This document shows positions 17,508 through 25,330 of a stretch of DNA of 36,272 bases, piece by piece; the first letter of the stretch is position 1, and each line of letters begins with the position of its first letter. Source of the stretch: Methylotenera_A sp040079935 (GTDB taxonomy: Bacteria; Pseudomonadota; Gammaproteobacteria; Burkholderiales; Methylophilaceae); contig JBEBJI010000022.1 in the NCBI GenBank assembly GCA_040079935.1, positions 1 to 36,272 on the forward strand, read 5' to 3'. The notes beneath the pieces were generated by a model. The model was not told where the DNA came from. It was given only the letters and a program-made list of their open reading frames with translations, and made no database searches. The translations under genes were made by a program, and so were the position numbers.

Positions 17508-17894
17508 TTATTTACCGACATAGTTATTCACTGCTTCAATCAAAGTTTCTTGCGTGAATGGCTTAGTGAGATATTGATCTGACCCCGCCATGCGACCACG
17601 CGCGCGATCAAACAGACCATCTTTACTAGATAACATAATGACAGGCGTGGATTTAAATTTGGCATTACGCTTTATTAGCGCACAAGTTTGGTAGCCATCA
17701 AGGCGTGGCATCATGATATCCACAAAGATGACTTGCGGCTGTAGCTCGGCAATTTTTGCCAAAGCATCAAAACCATCTTCAGCCAAAATTACTTCGCAAC
17801 CAGCAGATTTAAGAAATATCTCAGCGCTGCGGCGTATGGTGTTGCTGTCATCAATGACCATGACTTTTGTTCCAGCTAAATTCGCTTGCGCCAC
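17508..17894 (-). CDS. pilG: Single-domain response regulator PilG
   Basis: CheY-like regulator, the first gene of the pil-chp operon. In related systems PilG promotes pilus extension and cAMP signalling. 128 residues, receiver only, with D59 in IFVDIMMPRLDG and K111 in YLTKPF. The start is GTG at 17894 with AGGAG ten bases upstream. A good sigma-70 promoter lies 49-77 bases upstream. Confidence 0.93.
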   Translation of the reverse strand: MAQANLAGTKVMVIDDSNTIRRSAEIFLKSAGCEVILAEDGFDALAKIAELQPQVIFVDIMMPRLDGYQTCALIKRNAKFKSTPVIMLSSKDGLFDRARGRMAGSDQYLTKPFTQETLIEAVNNYVGK

Positions 17895-17942
17895 CTTAAA
17901 TATTCTCCTTAGCTATAAAAAACCGTGCAACTTAAACAATAA

Positions 17943-17971
17943 CTTATATGCTCGATTAGTCTTAAATGCAA
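17943..17971 (-). promoter_or_regulatory. Sigma-70 promoter of the pilG-chpA operon
   Basis: On the minus strand, TTGCAT (17966-17971), a 17-base spacer and TATAAG (17943-17948). The predicted start is near 17936, giving a leader of about 42 bases before the GTG of pilG. The position between divergent genes supports it. Confidence 0.65.
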
Positions 17972-18000
17972 TTTATTGCAAATAATGCTTTACTTATAAT
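17972..18000 (+). promoter_or_regulatory. Candidate promoter P1 for the FIST gene
   Basis: A perfect TATAAT (17995-18000) lies 17 bases after a weak -35-like TTTATT (17972-17977). It directly abuts the -35 of the divergent pilG promoter, so the two could compete or be co-regulated. Confidence 0.4.
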
Positions 18001-18040
18001 ACTCATATTGTAATAATTTGCAAGACCTTAGCGCATATTC

Positions 18041-18068
18041 GTGACAAGGTACTTTAATAATATAAAAT
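18041..18068 (+). promoter_or_regulatory. Candidate promoter P2 for the FIST gene
   Basis: GTGACA (18041-18046), a 16-base spacer and TAAAAT (18063-18068), about 80 bases before the FIST ATG. The -35 matches consensus in five of six positions. An alternative to P1. Confidence 0.4.
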
Positions 18069-18150
18069 AAAAACAAGAAGTATTGTTAGGTTTTAAGTAA
18101 ACGCAAGCAAAATCTCTTGCTTGCGTAATTTCTTAATAGGCGAAATAAAT

Positions 18151-19311
18151 ATGATTATTAGACAAGAGTCCGTGGACTCAAAAACGGCATTAAAGGATTT
18201 GCCAGGCACGTCACCCTTACCCAGCGCCAATCTGGTATTGGTATTCGGGTCAGTCAAAAGATTCACAGAAGGTAAATTGCAAGGTTTTTTAAAAACACGC
18301 TACCCAACTGCACAATTAGTAGGTTGCACCACATCTGGTGAAATAAGCCCGAGTGGTGTTTATGATGACAGCATTCAAATCACCGCGATTCAGTGGGAAA
18401 AAACCATTCAACGTGTCGCAAACACAAAAATGTCTGGCATGCAAAATTCGTTTGAAGCTGCTGCCGGCTTAGCAAAACAACTTAAGGCAGACTCACTACG
18501 TACCATTTTAGTCATCTCGGATGGCTTAAACGTTAACGGCTCTGAATTGCTCAAAGGCTTTCAAAGCGTGTTAGGCGATATCCCCATTGTGGGCGGACTA
18601 GCGGGCGATGGTGGTGCATTTGTAAAAACGCTACAACTATTTAACGATACCATATCAGACAACCAAGTGATTGCCGTTGGCTTATATGGCAACGCGCTCA
18701 TCACCAGCAGCGGCGCACTTGGCGGCTGGAAACCATACGGCCCGCCGCGCAAAGTAACTAAATCAGAGAAAAACGTGGTGTTCGAGCTGGATGATAAACC
18801 CGCACTACCACTTTACCGCATGTATATTGGTGAAGCATTTTCACGCGGTTTGCCAGGCACTGGCTTAAAATTCCCGCTCGCGGTCATTGAAGAAGGCAAG
18901 CGTGATGTTGAAAAGATCCGTACTTTGCTGGCAGTAGATGCAAAAAACAATAGTTTAACTTTTGCTGGCAACGTTGAAGAAGGTGAAACGGTGCGTTTAT
19001 GCCAAACCAACCACGATAGGCTAGTAGAAGGCGCGGGCAGCGCGGCCAATTTAGTGATGGATGGCTTAAGCGCCAACAAAACTAACCAACCTGGCTTAGC
19101 AGTTTGTGTGAGCTGTGTGGGTCGCAAGGGCGTTATGGCTGAAAACGTGGGTGACGAAGTAAAGTTAGTACAACAGATTTTGGGTCCGCAAACCGCGGTC
19201 ACTGGCTTTTATTCTTACGGCGAATTAGCACCACGCCCAAACACAACTGACAGCGTGCTGCACAACCAAACCATGACCATTGGTTATTTAAGCGAAAATC
19301 TTTTAGCTTAA
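18151..19311 (+). CDS. FIST-domain sensory protein
   Basis: 386-residue cytoplasmic protein with FIST N (about 25-215, containing LVLVFGSVKRF, LVGCTTSGEISPSGVYDDS, ILVISDGLNVNG and IVGGLAGDGG) and FIST C (about 225-370) domains. FIST modules are predicted small-ligand sensors found fused to, or beside, chemotaxis and cyclic-di-GMP signalling proteins. Here the protein has no output domain of its own. The ATG at 18151, with a weak AGGCGA upstream, is preferred over an in-frame TTG at 18121. It diverges from the pil-chp operon, so it may inform that pathway (inference). It ends at a strong terminator. Confidence 0.88.
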   Translation: MIIRQESVDSKTALKDLPGTSPLPSANLVLVFGSVKRFTEGKLQGFLKTRYPTAQLVGCTTSGEISPSGVYDDSIQITAIQWEKTIQRVANTKMSGMQNSFEAAAGLAKQLKADSLRTILVISDGLNVNGSELLKGFQSVLGDIPIVGGLAGDGGAFVKTLQLFNDTISDNQVIAVGLYGNALITSSGALGGWKPYGPPRKVTKSEKNVVFELDDKPALPLYRMYIGEAFSRGLPGTGLKFPLAVIEEGKRDVEKIRTLLAVDAKNNSLTFAGNVEEGETVRLCQTNHDRLVEGAGSAANLVMDGLSANKTNQPGLAVCVSCVGRKGVMAENVGDEVKLVQQILGPQTAVTGFYSYGELAPRPNTTDSVLHNQTMTIGYLSENLLA

Positions 19312-19336
19312 TTTCTAATTTTTTCGCTTTAAATGG

Positions 19337-19366
19337 AAAGCACCTGTTCTAAACAGGTGCTTTTTG
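19337..19366 (+). terminator. Rho-independent terminator after the FIST gene
   Basis: AAAGCACCTGTT (19337-19348) and AACAGGTGCTTT (19352-19363) form a perfect 12-base stem with a 3-base loop, followed by a T-rich tail. It separates the FIST gene from tpx. Confidence 0.92.
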
Positions 19367-19412
19367 TTTTATGATAGACGTTGGAGATAAACAATTAGAA
19401 AAGGAAAGCACC

Positions 19413-19916
19413 ATGTCTAGCTCAGTTACGCTCAAAGGCAACCCAGTTGATGTTGCAGGTAATTTACCAAAAATTGGCAGCACAGCCCCAAATTTCACGC
19501 TAGTGGATAAGGCGTTGGCTGATGTCACGCTTGATACGTTTGCAGGCAAACGCAAAGTGCTGAACATATTCCCAAGTGTGGATACACCAACTTGCGCAGC
19601 TTCAATCCGCGTGTTTAATAAGCACGCTGCGAGCATGGATAATACCGTAGTCATCAATATTTCTGCCGATTTGCCGTTTGCACAATCGCGTTTTTGCGCA
19701 GCTGAAGGCATCGAAAATGTAGTGAATTTATCTAGCATGCGTGGTCGTGATTTTTTAATGAATTACGGCGTGTTGCTTTTTACTAGCAAACTTGCAGGTC
19801 TGTGCGCCCGCGCAGTACTGGTCTTAGATGAAAATAATGTCGTGAAGCACGTAGAATTAGTGCCAGAAATTGCGAACGAGCCCAACTACGATGCAGCACT
19901 TGCAGCGTTAAAATAG
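19413..19916 (+). CDS. tpx: Thiol peroxidase (Tpx)
   Basis: Thioredoxin-dependent atypical 2-Cys peroxiredoxin that reduces H2O2 and organic hydroperoxides. 167 residues. Peroxidatic C61 in SVDTPTCAASIRVFN and resolving C95 in SRFCAAEG are at the same positions as in E. coli Tpx. I chose the ATG at 19413 (MSSSVTLKGNPV), with AAAGGAAA upstream and a match to the family N-terminus. An in-frame ATG at 19371 would add 14 unlikely residues. It is monocistronic between two terminators. No OxyR site is obvious in the short upstream gap. Confidence 0.96.
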   Translation: MSSSVTLKGNPVDVAGNLPKIGSTAPNFTLVDKALADVTLDTFAGKRKVLNIFPSVDTPTCAASIRVFNKHAASMDNTVVINISADLPFAQSRFCAAEGIENVVNLSSMRGRDFLMNYGVLLFTSKLAGLCARAVLVLDENNVVKHVELVPEIANEPNYDAALAALK

Positions 19917-19948
19917 CCTTATAACCAACAAAAAGCATTAAAAATATC

Positions 19949-19993
19949 TGTCCTGCAAGCCAATACCCATGCGGCTTCCAGGGCATTTTTTTT
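19949..19993. terminator. Dispersed palindromic element copy 2 between convergent tpx and the mazG-like gene
   Basis: TGTCCTG (19949-19955) and CAGGGCA (19979-19985) pair with one G-U around the core GCCAATACCCATGCGG. Eight T's follow on the plus strand, and a T-run also follows on the minus strand, so it can terminate both genes. Confidence 0.72.
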
Positions 19994-19999
19994 GGATTT

Positions 20000-20350
20000 T
20001 TACTTATATTTTGTATATTTAACGTTACTGCCCTTTACTTTTTCAGCTGGATATTTTTGCGCATTAAGCGCAATTTTTTTGTTCGCCGCATCAATTAAAT
20101 CAATCTCTAACACTTCCGCCAGCCGCAACAAATAAACGAGGGTGTCGGCCAATTCATGCGCAACTGCCTCACGTTTTTCTGGCACTAAATGTTGGCTCTC
20201 ATGCGGCGTATCCCATTGAAATTGCTCAACCAATTCTGCAGCTTCCACAATCATCGCCATGGCCAAGTTTTTAGGTGTGTGAAACTGCGCCCAATCGCGC
20301 TCGGCGACAAATGCGTTAATTTTTGCGCGTAAATCCTGCAAAGAATCCAC
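20000..20350 (-). CDS. MazG-like nucleotide pyrophosphohydrolase
   Basis: All-alpha NTP pyrophosphatase of the RS21-C6/dCTPase type, which hydrolyses (d)NTPs to monophosphates, probably for pool cleansing. 116 residues with the metal-binding pattern ExxE (EAAELVE, about 36-42) and ExxD (ELADTLVYLLRL, about 65-76), plus the NAQKYP motif typical of this small-protein family. The start is GTG at 20350, with AAAGGA ten bases upstream, and lies 2 bases after the methyltransferase stop. Last gene of the RNB-nuclease operon. The substrate cannot be told from sequence. Confidence 0.88.
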   Translation of the reverse strand: MDSLQDLRAKINAFVAERDWAQFHTPKNLAMAMIVEAAELVEQFQWDTPHESQHLVPEKREAVAHELADTLVYLLRLAEVLEIDLIDAANKKIALNAQKYPAEKVKGSNVKYTKYK

Positions 20351-20352
20351 TA

Positions 20353-21501
20353 TTACTTATCCTTTCTATTGCTACCCGCCACCATTTTAATTTCAAATAA
20401 TCGGCATTCTAGTGGCCCATTAAATAGCGGTGTGCGCTTGCTGGGTGTAAGCCGCATCAACTTTGGCAAACGTAAATCGTTGGTTAAAAAATAGGTATTC
20501 CAACCCGCAAATTTGCGCTTCAGCGCTTCCCCCATTTTTGGATAAAGTAGCGCCAGTTCTTCATCTTCACCAATGCGCACGCCGTATGGCGGATTCGCCA
20601 CCATTACGCCACTCTCAGCAGGCGGAATCGCTTCGGTAAACTCCACTTGCGCTAATTGTACCGCCTCTACCAGCCCTGCCTCGCTTAAGTTTTGGCGTGC
20701 CACGCGCACTGCGCGCAAATCATTGTCCGAGCCGTAAATTTTTTGAAAAGACACAGGTTTTGCATTTTTTAATGCGGTATTTTTAATTTTTTTCCAAGTA
20801 TCTGATTCGTAATTTTTCAGCTTCTCAAAGCCAAAGTTACGCTTTAAGCCTGGCGCTATATTCAGCGAAATCATCGCCGCTTCCAACAAAAACGTGCCGC
20901 TGCCGCACATTGGGTCTAATAACGCCTGCCCCGCCTTCCAGCCGCTTAATTGCAAAATTCCCGCTGCTAAGTTCTCGCGCAATGGCGCTTCAATGCTGGC
21001 TTTGCGGTTGCCGCGCATGTAGAGCGCATCGCCCGAAGTGTCCACATAAAACTGGTAGTTTTCCGCCGTTAAATACGCATGAATGCGTACAGCAGGATTT
21101 TTCGTGTCAATGTAAGGTCGCGAATCCACGACTTGTCGAAACTTATCACAGACCGCGTCTTTAATACGCAAAGTGGCAAACTCCAAGCTTTTTAATGGGC
21201 ATTTTACGCCTGTCACTTTCACCATAAAGTCATGCTTTACATCAAACCAATTCGGCCAATTGAGCTTGTAGGCGGCTTGGTATAAATCGTCCTCAGTCGC
21301 GTAACTGCCGCGCCCCACTTGCATCAAAATCCGCGTGGCAATGCGCGATTGCAAATTTGCGCCGTAGCACACACTAAGCTCACCCGCAAATCCCACGCCG
21401 CCGTCAGTCGGCTTGATGTCTTTCGCGCCAATACCTTGCAACTCCTCTTGCAATAAGGCTTCCAGACCACGCGGGCAAGTAGCGAAATATTGATTTATCA
21501 T
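20353..21501 (-). CDS. THUMP-domain RNA methyltransferase, RlmL N-terminal-half type
   Basis: SAM-dependent methyltransferase, probably making m2G in 23S rRNA (the RlmL role at G2445). 382 residues: an N-terminal ferredoxin-like plus THUMP domain (about 45-155), then a Rossmann methyltransferase with LLDPMCGSGTFLLEAA and the catalytic MVANPPYGVRIG. E. coli RlmL is about 700 residues because it carries a second methyltransferase (RlmK). Here only the first half exists, the common form in betaproteobacteria. It is one base after the upstream stop (TAA T ATG), so coupled. Confidence 0.9.
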   Translation of the reverse strand: MINQYFATCPRGLEALLQEELQGIGAKDIKPTDGGVGFAGELSVCYGANLQSRIATRILMQVGRGSYATEDDLYQAAYKLNWPNWFDVKHDFMVKVTGVKCPLKSLEFATLRIKDAVCDKFRQVVDSRPYIDTKNPAVRIHAYLTAENYQFYVDTSGDALYMRGNRKASIEAPLRENLAAGILQLSGWKAGQALLDPMCGSGTFLLEAAMISLNIAPGLKRNFGFEKLKNYESDTWKKIKNTALKNAKPVSFQKIYGSDNDLRAVRVARQNLSEAGLVEAVQLAQVEFTEAIPPAESGVMVANPPYGVRIGEDEELALLYPKMGEALKRKFAGWNTYFLTNDLRLPKLMRLTPSKRTPLFNGPLECRLFEIKMVAGSNRKDK

Positions 21502-21502
21502 A

Positions 21503-22294
21503 TTAATTTCTATCCATTAAAAACTTCTTATTATTGTGTGGGTTATGTTCGCACAATTTTTCAAAAAAACTTAAAAATTCAATTTTGTGACTAAATTCTA
21601 ATTTTTTTGCGCGCTCACGTAAATTGACAATGTGCAAATTGGCTAAATTCTTAAAGCCAAACACCACAATATTGCCTGGCCTGCCAGTTGGCAACATCAG
21701 CACTTTACTGACAAAACTTTGCTCGATACGGCGTAGATAAATATCAAAATTTTTGTCACTACCCCACAAATTAATCGCAAAAATACCATCCTCTTTTAGC
21801 GTCATCTCGCAACTATCAAAAAAATCTTGCGTACAAAAATCTGGCGGAATACCTTCACCATCAAATGCATCTATCATCAGCACACTAGTACTGGCGAGGT
21901 TTTTGGCGAGGTAAGCAATGCCATCGCCTTCAATTACATTTAGCCGCTCATCGTTTTCTGGCACGTAAAAATGGCTACGCGCAGCATTGATGACTTGCAC
22001 ATTAATTTCCACCACAGTTTGCAAAATTTCAGGGCAATTTGCGTATATATATTTTTGCACCGAACCGCCGCCCAAGCCAATGCTCAGCGCATCTTTGACA
22101 TCATTTGAAAATAGCAAAAAACACATCATACCCCGTGAATAGGCGAGTTCCAGCGCATTTGGCGTGCGTACGCGCATGCTACTTTGTACCGTGGTCGAGC
22201 CCAAATACAGCGAACGCACGCCATCAACTTCGATGACTTCAACGACGTTGCCATCGGCTACACTTTTGTGAATTTTTCGATTAAAACCAAACAT
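21503..22294 (-). CDS. Spermidine-synthase-fold protein of unknown substrate
   Basis: 263 residues with the aminopropyltransferase/methyltransferase Rossmann fold: ALSIGLGGGSVQKYIY (SAM-binding glycine loop), TVVEINVQVINAAR (acidic ribose-binding end of beta 2), LNVIEGDGIAYL, VLMIDAFDGEGIPPDF. The spermidine-synthase gate motifs with a D-S-S-D-P active-site loop are replaced by DAFDGEG, and the N-terminal putrescine domain is short. It may therefore not make polyamines. It lies between the RNB nuclease and the RNA methyltransferase. Its function is not assigned. Confidence 0.78.
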   Translation of the reverse strand: MFGFNRKIHKSVADGNVVEVIEVDGVRSLYLGSTTVQSSMRVRTPNALELAYSRGMMCFLLFSNDVKDALSIGLGGGSVQKYIYANCPEILQTVVEINVQVINAARSHFYVPENDERLNVIEGDGIAYLAKNLASTSVLMIDAFDGEGIPPDFCTQDFFDSCEMTLKEDGIFAINLWGSDKNFDIYLRRIEQSFVSKVLMLPTGRPGNIVVFGFKNLANLHIVNLRERAKKLEFSHKIEFLSFFEKLCEHNPHNNKKFLMDRN

Positions 22295-22313
22295 TCTAGC
22301 TAAATCTCATGGC

Positions 22314-24191
22314 TTAAACTTCAACATTATTTTCTTCAATCACCACAACCGGTTCAGCCTCAATTACACTTTTAAATTTACAGCTCAATTCCATCAACAA
22401 TGTATCTATGTATTTGATTTCTAATAAAACTTTTATGCCAACTTTCAACTCAGGCAAGCTAGGAACCTTGGTAATATAAAACATACCGTCAATGCGCACC
22501 AGATTCTCGCGCCACACTGTCGCGGTCACTTCGGTGAACTTTTCCTGAATCAAATATTGCAAGCACCAATAGCGCTCCATACGCGTTTGAAACTCGCTGT
22601 AGGCGTTATAAGTTTGATCAAAATTGCGAATAATCACGTTCAATTTGCCATCTGCCGCGTTATAAGGCGCGTCTGTTTTGTTTAACATGGCAATCAATTG
22701 GCGCTGATTAATTAAATCTACCGCGCGGCGCAAGGGCGATGTACACCATGCATATTGCGCCACACCTAAGCCCTGATGCGGCTCTGCGGCCGTAGTCATA
22801 AATACTTTACCGCCCGTTTGCGCGCGATAAATGCCAGCAACGTTCGCTTCTTTCAGCAATCCACCCCAATGACTATTAGCAAAAATCATCAATTCCGCCA
22901 CCAGCTTGTCCATGGGCGACCCACGTTCGCGATCGACAATTTTGACGATGCCATCGGTGACATAAAAATTATAATCAATTTGCGGTGCGCGATTGGGGTC
23001 ATATTTTCCGCGCGCTTTTTCTAAACTTGTCGCAAACTCAAACAAGTGCTTAAGCCTCGCCCAATAGGCGTGGCCGCTGTCTTTTTCTAACGTATTCTCG
23101 TTAAAAAACGGTTCTATTTCGTCATGGCGAAGATTATCCGCCACTTTTATTTTTTCTAAGCGCGTTTCTGCCGCAATCACTTCAAATTCAGGTGATATTT
23201 CCACATACAAACTCAAGGCTGGCTTGGTTTCACCCGCATCCAAGCTAAAGGGTTTCACCACATCATCTGGCAACATGGTGATTTTATTGCCCGGCATGTA
23301 AACCGTAGAAAGTCTTTGTAAAACAATGGCATCCAGCGCGCTTTCCGGCTTTACTGATAAACTAGGCGCCGCAATGTGAATACCGACACGGGTGTTGCCG
23401 TTGGGCAAACTTTCTAAACTAAATGCGTCGTCAATTTCCGTTGTTGTCGCGTCGTCTATGCTAAAACATGATGCGTCTGCGAGGCTTAATCCATGCGGCT
23501 CTACAGGCACCTCATAAGGCTGAAAGTCAGTTCCTTCACTAAACATTTCACGCAAAAAAGCCCCCAAATGGTAATCGTGCGCGTTTTTAATTAAGCTGCA
23601 ATCGTGCATCACAGTCAGCGCCAATCGACCCGAAGTTTGCGCCGCTTCGTCTATCGCTTTCCATTCCATTGAATTTTTATCTGGTGCATAAATCAAGCTG
23701 TCAGCCTTAGCAATCAAGGCTTCTGGCAATTCTTTATTATTCAACTGCGTCACCCAAAGCGCCATTTGTTCGGCTTGCAGTTTTTTGCGTTCAACTGCGG
23801 CTAAAGCCAATTTCAAGGTTTCCGCTGGCGCGGCTTTATAGCGGCCTTTGCCTTTTCGATAAAAATAAATTGGCGCAGAATGCAATTTTATTGCCGTCGC
23901 GGCGGCTTCAATCGCGCTCGCTTTTTTGCCGTAATATTCTGCGGCTAAATCCTCAAAGCCAAACTCTGGCTCGCCGCAACATTCCCACAAAAACTCAATG
24001 TCTAATTTTTCAGCCTCGCCAGAAGCCGCTTCCATAAAGGCTCCCAGCGCACCATCAAATTGTAATAACACGTTACTTGATTTAATTTTCGAGCGTTTTC
24101 CCGTTGGCGATTCCACCTGCATGCTACCAGGATTTTCAGACATCACCGAAGCCACCTTAAAATGACCTTCTTCTTCGTAAAAAATATTCAT
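22314..24191 (-). CDS. RNB-family exoribonuclease (RNase II/R-like)
   Basis: Processive 3'-5' exoribonuclease. 625 residues with an N-terminal cold-shock-like part, an RNB catalytic domain (about 230-540) and a weak C-terminal S1-like segment. The catalytic cluster reads SIDDATTTEIDDAFS: D246, D254 and D255 match the E. coli RNase II metal ligands, while the position of D207 is E252, a substitution I recall from other lineages' family members. SPLRRAVDLINQRQL corresponds to the conserved SPxRRxxDLxxxR. The ATG has no Shine-Dalgarno sequence, and a TAAAAT box ends 7 bases upstream. First gene of a four-gene operon. Confidence 0.9.
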   Translation of the reverse strand: MNIFYEEEGHFKVASVMSENPGSMQVESPTGKRSKIKSSNVLLQFDGALGAFMEAASGEAEKLDIEFLWECCGEPEFGFEDLAAEYYGKKASAIEAAATAIKLHSAPIYFYRKGKGRYKAAPAETLKLALAAVERKKLQAEQMALWVTQLNNKELPEALIAKADSLIYAPDKNSMEWKAIDEAAQTSGRLALTVMHDCSLIKNAHDYHLGAFLREMFSEGTDFQPYEVPVEPHGLSLADASCFSIDDATTTEIDDAFSLESLPNGNTRVGIHIAAPSLSVKPESALDAIVLQRLSTVYMPGNKITMLPDDVVKPFSLDAGETKPALSLYVEISPEFEVIAAETRLEKIKVADNLRHDEIEPFFNENTLEKDSGHAYWARLKHLFEFATSLEKARGKYDPNRAPQIDYNFYVTDGIVKIVDRERGSPMDKLVAELMIFANSHWGGLLKEANVAGIYRAQTGGKVFMTTAAEPHQGLGVAQYAWCTSPLRRAVDLINQRQLIAMLNKTDAPYNAADGKLNVIIRNFDQTYNAYSEFQTRMERYWCLQYLIQEKFTEVTATVWRENLVRIDGMFYITKVPSLPELKVGIKVLLEIKYIDTLLMELSCKFKSVIEAEPVVVIEENNVEV

Positions 24192-24198
24192 AGGCGCT

Positions 24199-24204
24199 AT
24201 TTTA
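24199..24204 (-). promoter_or_regulatory. Putative -10 box for leaderless RNB-nuclease mRNA
   Basis: TAAAAT on the minus strand in the context GGTAAAATAGC, 7 bases before the ATG. The dnaE upstream region carries the same GGTAAAATAGC string. No good -35 is visible. Confidence 0.45.
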
Positions 24205-24230
24205 CCGTGCTTTCAGTTTGGTTCTTGCCT

Positions 24231-24236
24231 TAAAAT
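24231..24236 (+). promoter_or_regulatory. Putative -10 box for leaderless cobW-type mRNA
   Basis: TAAAAT followed by ACAAAAC and then the ATG at 24244. There is no Shine-Dalgarno sequence. It shares a 52-base intergenic region with the divergent nuclease gene. Confidence 0.45.
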
Positions 24237-24243
24237 ACAAAAC

Positions 24244-25245
24244 ATGGATAAAAGAATACCCGTAACGCTACTCACTGGCTTTTTAGGCAGCGGCAAAACC
24301 ACGCTGCTGAATCATCTGCTGGCGCAGCCGCAGATGAAAGACAGCGCGGTGATTATTAACGAGCTCGGCACAACGGGGCTAGATCACATTCTCGCCACGC
24401 AAGTGGATAGTGAACAAATTGCCGATAATACGGTGCTATTAAGCAGCGGCTGCGTGTGCTGCACGCTTAAAAATGAACTAGCCGACACCATGCGCGATTT
24501 GTTTTTTAAACGCGCGTTGCAAGCCATTCCGCAGTTTAATCGCATTGTGATTGAAACCACAGGTATGGCCGACCCTGGTCCGATTTTGGGCAATTTACTC
24601 AACGAACCCGTGATTGAAAGCGTTTTTAGATTAGATGCGGTAGTCGTGACAATTGACAGTGAATACGGCCTTGAACAGCTCGAAAATCACGCCGAAGCGC
24701 GTAAACAAGCGGCGGTGGCCGATGTTTTATTACTAACAAAAACAGATTTAAGCACACCAGAACAACTGGCTGAACTCAATGAAAAGCTCATCACTATCAA
24801 CCCAGGTGCAACACAACACAAAATTTTACACGGCATAATCGAGCCAGATTTTATTATTGACGTCGGCCTGTTTGACCCAACTGGCAAACGCGCCGAGCCG
24901 CAACGCTGGCTACGCGCGTCTTTAAAGCCAACATCCATGCTCAAAAATCACGACGATGAAATCACCAGCTTTACCGTCACACTGCCCAACCCACTCAACT
25001 GGCGCGATTTAAAACCAGTTATTTTAAAGCTTTGTCAGACGTTTGGAAAAGACCTACTACGCCTGAAAGGCATTATCCATGCGGCAGACCAGCCTGCGCC
25101 GCTAGCCATTCACGCCGTACATTTTACGCCCTACCCGCCAACTTTGCTGGAAGGCTGGAGCGAAGAAAATCCTGAAAATCGCATTGTGATTATCGGCAAA
25201 GATTTAGATGAAACCGCGATTAGAGAAATGCTGATGCAGCTTTAA
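24244..25245 (+). CDS. CobW/YjiA-family metal-handling GTPase
   Basis: G3E-family GTPase thought to deliver metal (zinc, cobalt or others) to client proteins. 333 residues: Walker A GFLGSGKTT (12-20), INELG, the metal-site motif CVCC (70-73), the switch region ETTGMADPGPI, NKxD-like TKTD, and a C-terminal CobW domain (LLRLKGIIHAADQPAPLAIHAVHF). No histidine-rich tail is present. No Zur-like box is apparent in the short upstream region, and a client is not identifiable from the neighbours. Confidence 0.92.
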   Translation: MDKRIPVTLLTGFLGSGKTTLLNHLLAQPQMKDSAVIINELGTTGLDHILATQVDSEQIADNTVLLSSGCVCCTLKNELADTMRDLFFKRALQAIPQFNRIVIETTGMADPGPILGNLLNEPVIESVFRLDAVVVTIDSEYGLEQLENHAEARKQAAVADVLLLTKTDLSTPEQLAELNEKLITINPGATQHKILHGIIEPDFIIDVGLFDPTGKRAEPQRWLRASLKPTSMLKNHDDEITSFTVTLPNPLNWRDLKPVILKLCQTFGKDLLRLKGIIHAADQPAPLAIHAVHFTPYPPTLLEGWSEENPENRIVIIGKDLDETAIREMLMQL

Positions 25246-25257
25246 ATTCACTCAAAA

Positions 25258-25305
25258 CACCTGCCCTGCAACCCGCATGGATATTGGGCTGCAGAGCAGA
25301 TGTTT
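25258..25305. terminator. Dispersed palindromic element copy 3 between convergent genes
   Basis: The 13-base arms CACCTGCCCTGCA (25258-25270) and TGCAGAGCAGATG (25290-25302) flank the core CCGCATGGATATTGG, in reverse orientation to copies 1, 2 and 4. The two C/A mismatches become G-U pairs on the minus strand, so the hairpin is stronger for the leftward gene. TTTT follows on both sides. Confidence 0.7.
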
Positions 25306-25330
25306 TAAACTAAATTGTAGTAAAAAATAG

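Noticed and set aside
18121..18150. Upstream TTG start of the FIST protein
   Set aside because: The ATG ten codons later is in frame and fits the domain start; the TTG lacks a ribosome-binding site.
8901..20000. Small frames at about 8960, 12930 and 19970 all encoding a PHGYWLAG-like peptide
   Set aside because: Not a protein family: each is the translation of the palindromic element, or its coding-region matches, in a non-genic frame.
25070..25095. TATCCATGCGG core match inside the cobW-type gene
   Set aside because: The bases encode KGIIHAA in the conserved KGI(L/I) region of the CobW C-terminal domain, and neither arm of the element is present, so chance is the simpler explanation.
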